From: Agrocybe praecox
Lineage: Eukaryota > Basidiomycota > Agaricomycetes > Agaricales > Agrocybaceae
NCBI GenBank assembly: GCA_964017145.1
Contig: OZ024840.1
Coordinates: 248,001-312,000 of the forward strand
DNA length: 64,000 nt
Direction of reading: 5' to 3'
The translations under genes and the position numbers were made by a program. How positions within the stretch are numbered: the first letter of the stretch is position 1; each line of letters starts with the position of its first letter. This document shows, in pieces, positions 58,280-64,000 of this stretch. The notes beneath the pieces are model-generated. The model did no database searches, was not told the origin of the DNA, and saw nothing but the letters and a program-made list of their open reading frames with translations.

Positions 58280-61200
58280 TCGAGACCTCACACCCTCAGT
58301 GTGTATAATAAATCTATGTGCACTTATCCATCCGTGAATAATTATCCCTCCCATGTGTACCTACCAAGTACGTACACAAATGGAAAATTTGGAAAAAGAA
58401 TAGTAATACATACCATGTCGTTCTCTTCTCAAATTATTTTTCTCTGCCTGCCTTCGAATTGCACCCACTTGAGAAGGGTGTGGACTCAAGGTTGGTGGCG
58501 AGGATGGGTGCATCCCATCCGTACTGTGAAGTCTGGGGTAGCCTGTACCAACCCCACTAAGAGCGAAATGGAAGTCATGAAATCAGGTGGAGGATCGCCG
58601 TTTGTTTGGCGACAAAAAACATCGTTATCAGCCCTGTATTATGCAAATAATATAATAACTTGGCTTATTCCCCACCAGTACCGGCGTACGTGCTAACTAG
58701 ACGCCGTATGTGAGTACATTCTCGTGAACGATTCCATGGACAGGGGAGAGAGATGATGCACAAGCCTCATTTGCCTTGTCCCTGATCAACCGTTGGGAGA
58801 CTCTTCGAGGAAGTAGAGTCAGAAGTGGTATGGGAGAATCTTTACAACATCCTCGGAGACAAAGGATCGCATCTCCAGGGTAACGTTAACCCCAAGCTGG
58901 CCCCTCGCAAACTCCCAACTTCATTGTTTCTCTTTCCAAATCCAAGCATCATCCCACCAGGTGAGCCGGCCTCGTATTCCCAAGAGGTACATATGTACCA
59001 TACCATCTTGAAATGACCAACACCGCCTGCAGCATCAGGCGTCTGCGACGAGTTGGGATGACTATTATTGGGTTGCCGAATCGAACGTGCTCGTTTTTAG
59101 GGAGGAGAGGGGCGTTAGGTGCTAGAATGAGGAGAGAGGAGGGTTAGTTAGTTGGAGGTTAGAAAAAGAGGGGGGGAAAGGGGAAAGGGATATAAGACGA
59201 AGAAATAACATACCACGTCCATCATAAGACTGCGAGTGCTACCCCAACCCTCCTCCACCTCGACTCCCACTCCCCCAGAACCTCTCTTCCACCCCACAGA
59301 GGCCGAGACATCGTGCACCCAACGTGATGAGCATGCCCTGGCTGGGTGTAATGACATTGACCAATCAGACGGCGGGACAACCTCGGCCAGGTTCGAAGTA
59401 TGGCGAAGTCGAAAGGACTAGTTGCGGGCAAGCAAAAGCCATTTGAGGATGATCGACGAGGATGTTTCAAATTTCAGGTTGCGACGGGATGTTTATCTGC
59501 TTGCTGCCAATGGCATCATCGACGAAGGTCCTCCTCTGTAACCTTCTCCTGAGCATTCGAGTTTCTGCTTGTGATATCTAATATCCAACGTTCAAGCCCC
59601 AAGACCAGCGATAGCCCTTTTTGATGATGACAGTAGTGTGCCCATATTGGTTCTGCTTCCATGTTCGTTGGTGCCTGCTAAGCGCTAAGCGTTGAACGTT
59701 GAAAAAAATTCGTCTTGACGATAACGATAGTGGCCGTCGTGTTTCTGTCGTCATTGCTTTCACGCTTTTCGTCGAGCTTTCCAATGCCCATGCCCATACA
59801 CCCTCCGTAATATTCCTCAGATTCATTCATCGCCCACCCATTGGTTTTATCAGCACCGGTAGCAGCGTCAGCGTCAGTCCGGGCAGCACCAGCACCACTT
59901 TCACCACTCGATCGGATCGGTCGAACCAGTGCCTCGACTGCTGGAGGTCCCGGAGAACAAGTAGCACCCGATGATGGTGCATTGCCGAGTACAGGTGGTA
60001 CGTTTGAGAGTTTGAGCCTTCGAGCGTTTAAACTAAATTGGGATGGTTGTTACACGAATTTGGCGCGACGATATCATGTCTAATGTGTTCGTTTTTCGTT
60101 TTTCGTTTTTGGGGTTGGGTTGGGTCCTAGAAGGAGAGGAATAAGTTAGTTGAAGGGAAGATTGGAAGAGAAAAAAGGGGGATGAAGAATGGAAGGAAAT
60201 GTTGTTAATATATAAAAGGCGAAGCAAGCTCTATGGGTGAAAGACGCAGATGGATGAAGTAGCAAGTGAGCGAGTGAGAAAGAAAGGGAAAGAAGAAATT
60301 GAGAATGGGATAAGGAAGGAACGTACCACGGCCACTTCTTCACGAATTTCCATATCCACTTCCTACTTCTCCAGGACCTCCCACCCCCGTCAACCCGTCC
60401 CGCAGGAACGAAGGCAACAAACATCTAATACAGCGAACGCGCCCTTCCTTTTGTGTTCGCGTCGTTTCCGTCTCTGCTCGAGATATCTTGCACTCAGAGT
60501 CAAAGTATACTGCACGTCGAGGTGGTGGCGGGGTGTGATGACACGGCAGAACAACCACGCCCTTGTTCGTATGGCAAAGCCAGTGGATCGATCGTCGTCG
60601 CCGTTGCATGTAGTGGGCTGTATCTCTTCAACGGCGTCGATGGCCTCCATGTGGGTCATGACGCTGATGGCGAACTGGATGGAATTGGGTGCTCGGAACG
60701 GCTATTAATTCAGAGGGAACATGGAATGGCAACGGACTTCCAGGACCACCGTGTACGCTGTCCAAACGATGATAGACGAAATTGAGATGATCTCAACTAG
60801 GCTGGGGATGTTCTCTGAGCATGGTCCTTGTATTCATTGAGCCGTAGCTGCTGGGCAGGGGATCCAGCCTGTTCGATGCATTCCGTTGATGATCAACGGA
60901 CAAGGGTTGACGTTGAAATTTGAAAATTTGAAACGTTGACACGCGCTGACGTCGGGAAGAAGTATTGTGGCATTATGTAGTCTCGGGCATCGTGAAGAAT
61001 GGACTCGTCTTTGTCGCTCGAACGAAATGTGCTGAATATTTAAGTCCAACCGACGGTGGGCAGTGGTACCTGAGGGTGCGACTTTGACGCTAGGGTGGAG
61101 GGGGGTTATATTATTGAGTCATGGATGGTATCGTAGCGAGACACGGGGTGGTGATGGTGATCGGCCTCCTGTAGCATCCAGTGAGAGGATAAGAACATGA

Positions 61201-61703
61201 ATAGCGAAGGATACAGCGAGAGAAACATACGTCTCCTCATTCTGAGCCACCCGCCAAGTTGATGTCTCTTATGGACCTTCTCCTCCTCGCGAGGAAAATA
61301 TTAATGAGGGCATAGCATGCTGGTTTGCATCTTCAAAGCTTCGTGATCGTCGATCTCAACATGATTCAGAATTCATTTGAGCCGTCTTCGTTTTCGCCAA
61401 CCTGGCAAGTTGTGGATCGGGAAAAGTCAGAATTATATTGCCAAATAAATAAGTCGTATTGATCCTGGAATTGAGGTATATTGTTCGTCGCATCGATAAA
61501 AAGTCGTTGGGCGTTGAATTTAAAATGAAGTATCCACGATGGGAGATTGAAGAAACCCGCACGGCAGTGCAGGCGTTGAAACTGGCTCTCGATTTCAGGT
61601 GTCTGATCCGAGCTGCCTGCCGAACCATCCGAGTTGGGGCAGTTTTGACTGACTCAACTGTGTGTAAGAATTTTGCGGATCTAAGAATATTACTGACTAG
61701 CAA
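58280..61703 (-). pseudogene. M module 7, without NACHT partner and without the last exon
   Basis: It is collinear with M6 from the exon-1 end (61703) down to about 58280, but the last-exon segment is missing. It carries MEAIDAVEEIQPTTCN and AIRTRA (60390-60659), the WIWKFVKKWPW exon end before a GTACGTTCC donor (near 60325), a CT-rich stretch of about 180 bp, and the exon-1 TGA shared with M6. It is probably non-functional. Confidence 0.45.
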
Positions 61704-62005
61704 TACCTATTGATATCATTGAGTAAGAATAATCTCAAGCAAGGTCGTTCACATGCCGAATCGGGATTCGACTACCAATTCTTTGATTTTCTTCCTGAAG
61801 CGGTGAAAGAACGCTTACATTTAACATATTATTTTCTAGCTATTTCATGGAAACCAGTCGAGAACAACTCTGGACAGTGTTATAATCTATTATACAGCGC
61901 TACCGCCATCTCGAGGCGTACAAGTGCAAGCGGTACAGTACCGCCATAATCACTTGAATTTATTTTAACACTTGACTTGAGGAAAAAGCGAAATCATGTA
62001 ATATA
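61704..62005. other. Intergenic to the right of M7
   Basis: This is AT-rich DNA between M exon-1 flank and the next element. No gene is seen. Confidence 0.4.
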
Positions 62006-62410
62006 CTGTACGAAACTGTATGGTGGCAACGTAACGCATAACGCACCGGCAGATTTGTTGCCTAACCCGTGTACCTGTAACGCATAACGCAGGCCAGGTT
62101 GCTAATATGGCGGCAAGTATTTTTGAGCTCTTTTTTCACGAATTTTGCGTTTCTACGTGTAATATGTAATTCTATGATGCTAATAGCTCAATTAACGTAC
62201 TAAACACAAGAGAATACCATGTACTAACATGATAATTGAAGAAAACCGTAACTACTTTGATTTTCGGTGCTCGGCAGTGCCGAGTCGATTGGGGTCCATG
62301 TTGCTTATTTTGGCTTCCGTAACGCATAACCCCCCCTCAGGTTGCTAACGTGGCGGCGGCTAGAAACGTAACGCACCCTTATTGGGTTGCCACCATACAG
62401 TTTCGTACAG
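62006..62410. mobile_element. TA-flanked MITE, 405 bp
   Basis: The ends are CTGTACGAAACTGTATGGTG and its inverse, with TA at both flanks. Inside each end are GTAACGC(ATAACGC) repeats. It is non-coding. Confidence 0.75.
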
Positions 62411-62689
62411 TACTCTGTAGTAAGTGCACAATGAATATCGGAACTCCAATTATACTGATTGTTTGCGGATATAGTCAGGGTTTAGTATTTAATTATGTAC
62501 ACACAACAATACAGGAAAGTACACAGTGAGTACACATTTAAGTACTGTACTATAATCGACCCATCAAAGTCCAAGGTACAAGCTGTCCATTTATATCTGT
62601 GACCCGATGGACCCAAATAAGGCCGACGCATATGTGGCGCTCAAATCCAGCACCTGGGATTCGGCGGAAACAATTATCAATCATATAAT

Positions 62690-62970
62690 TGCGGCGCTTT
62701 GAGGTGTATGGATAAACGGATTGCGAGGTGGGATGATTTCCAGTTCTTCCTCTCAGCCACTATTTTCGTATCACTGTCTATATATACTTCCTCCTTCATT
62801 GCCCCTCCATGTCTGCGTTTGATCGTGTTTTGTATCGCGTTGCTTCATACTTCATTATATGCCCTAAATCTTTAGCCCCACGGTGACACGTATTCGGCTG
62901 TGCTTTACTCCTGTTCAAGGCAAGATCCCTAAGAGATATGAAGATAACCTATCAGAAAATAAGTCACTGT
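62690..62970 (+). pseudogene. Orphan NACHT 5' flank
   Basis: It aligns with 27425-27655, the flank upstream of NACHT gene 3: GCGCTTTGAGGTGTA, AGTTCTTCCTCT, AGCCACTATTTTCG, CGGCTGTGCTTTACT and ATAACCTATCAGAAAAT. Homology stops near 62970 and no NACHT exon follows in the window. This marks where a further NACHT gene once stood, to the right of M7. Confidence 0.65.
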
Positions 62971-64000
62971 GGATAGCACCGGCGGCAAACTTTAGTACCA
63001 AAGCACTAAAACAGGAAAATAGGTGGCTAATTCTGGTGCCGATCGAATGTGATTGCGAAACGGCAAAAGCGGCACAGCCAAAAGCAGGCATATTTGCTGC
63101 TTCTAAAGCACGGCCCCGTGGGTTTTCAATATTTGCTGCCGAGTGTTAAGTGTCCTCGGGGACGTCAAAAATGGCTGCCATAGAGCAATGAAAATCCGTG
63201 CCCCAGCCCCACTAGTTTGAAAACACCAATTTTTGATGCCGACCCTCAGCTGGTTTGCCGAGTACCGAAATACAGGACCTGTGAAACAGCAATCTTTGGT
63301 ACTTTTCTTACACATTCCCCAGTACTACCTCTATCCTTGTACAGAGAGCCTCTAAATACACAAATCTAATATAAGAAAGCTTGAATGCAGTTTTATTTAC
63401 CCTCACTGTATGATTCTTTACTTTCCAATCAAAACTTAAAAAGTATTAAAGGGAATTGAAACCTACTCTATCAATCAGGCACCCCAGGACACAAGGATCA
63501 TGGGCCACGACTACGCCATTTTTTATGTAGGGATGAGAAAGGTCTTTCTTTCGTTTTGCATTCTCTCTGGAGTTTATCATGGGTTTATGGTTTGGTAGTG
63601 ATAGTACAGCTTTGCAGCATGTGGCGCGACGGGAGCCCCTGATCATGAAGGCTCGTCGGACTTGGTCGCTTTTCAAAATGTGTCGGGGTTTGAACCTCGT
63701 ACGGGCAGCTCGGCTGCATTCGGGTTAATCAAAGTCGCGTCTTGCGCATACCCTCCATGTTGTTTGCGCTGAGCCCTGCCCGTGGGCCACCCCTCCGTTA
63801 CGCTTCTCGGAGAACCCATCTGAAATACCCTTCTTATGTGTTCTCAAAGTTCAGAGGACCCAATCCTCTCTGGTGGCTACTTTTCCGAGTCCGCGTTTGG
63901 TCGTCGGGAAAAACCTTTCCTTCCTCAGGCTCTCTACAGCATCGGTGGCCGCTAACCCAATATTCAGGTCGGATTCACGTCGAAAATGCGTCTACCTGTC
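62971..64000. other. Right end without recognised features
   Basis: It is unlike the cassette DNA. There are short open frames only (62883-63149 plus; 63446-63676 minus), with no domain, terminal repeat or RNA gene identified. The more G+C-rich last 350 bp could be the edge of a mobile element. Confidence 0.35.

Noticed and set aside
1..64000. CRISPR array, bacterial operon or rRNA
   Set aside because: No regularly spaced direct repeats, no ribosome binding sites and no rRNA-like stretches. Introns and gene families are fungal.

Overview
The window is nuclear DNA of a filamentous basidiomycete, most likely a mushroom-forming Agaricomycete. It has many short introns (51-66 nt) with CTAAC/CTAAT branch sites. 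It carries NACHT ATPases of the Agaricomycete type, opening with a short Gly-Gly-x-Phe motif and a HPGTR segment, plus F-box/leucine-rich and serine-protease relics familiar from that group. There is one 200-base N gap, so this is a draft scaffold.

The dominant structure is an array of one cassette. A plus-strand NACHT (NOD-like receptor type) gene is followed by a convergent minus-strand module of unknown function, called M here. NACHT genes 1 and 2 (5894-9157, 15294-18530) form subtype A and lie in a tandem duplication of about 9.4 kb that also contains an F-box/LRR gene or its remnant. NACHT genes 3, 4 and 5 (27908-30681, 37047-39809, 48060-49293) form subtype B. Gene 3 has one nonsense codon, and the 5' part of gene 5 is lost in or beyond the N gap. 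Two further NACHT scraps exist, a 70 bp coding shard near 23230 and an orphan 5' flank at 62690-62970. M modules lie at 10096-12360, 19559-20960, 25300-27216, 30975-34479, 40458-43680, 46205-47620, 49635-53470 and 58280-61703, and the edge of another is at 1-315. Most M copies look decayed.

The intact NACHT proteins have a variable first exon, a well preserved NACHT ATPase, and a long conserved C-terminal region that shows no WD40, ankyrin or TPR repeat. They end in a short basic, NLS-like tail. In subtype A, four extra small exons, all with phase-1 boundaries, lie between the C-terminal region and the tail. By analogy with fungal NOD-like receptors these genes could act in non-self recognition or regulated cell death; that is inference.

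Between the cassettes lie a two-Cys-cluster protein with a C-terminal coiled coil (23383-24719, minus), a damaged PD-(D/E)XK-like gene (43733-44977), a damaged trypsin-like protease fragment (45061-45590, minus), a secreted double-psi beta-barrel protein (54179-54649) and a small secreted LPA-repeat peptide (55130-55345, minus). Mobile DNA includes a Helitron 3' end (47626) whose empty site is visible at the start of the window, two nested TA-flanked inverted-repeat elements (56727-57927 and 57158-57721), a third TA-flanked element (62006-62410) and a possible inverted-repeat element at 45612-46198. The right end (62970-64000) holds nothing I recognise.
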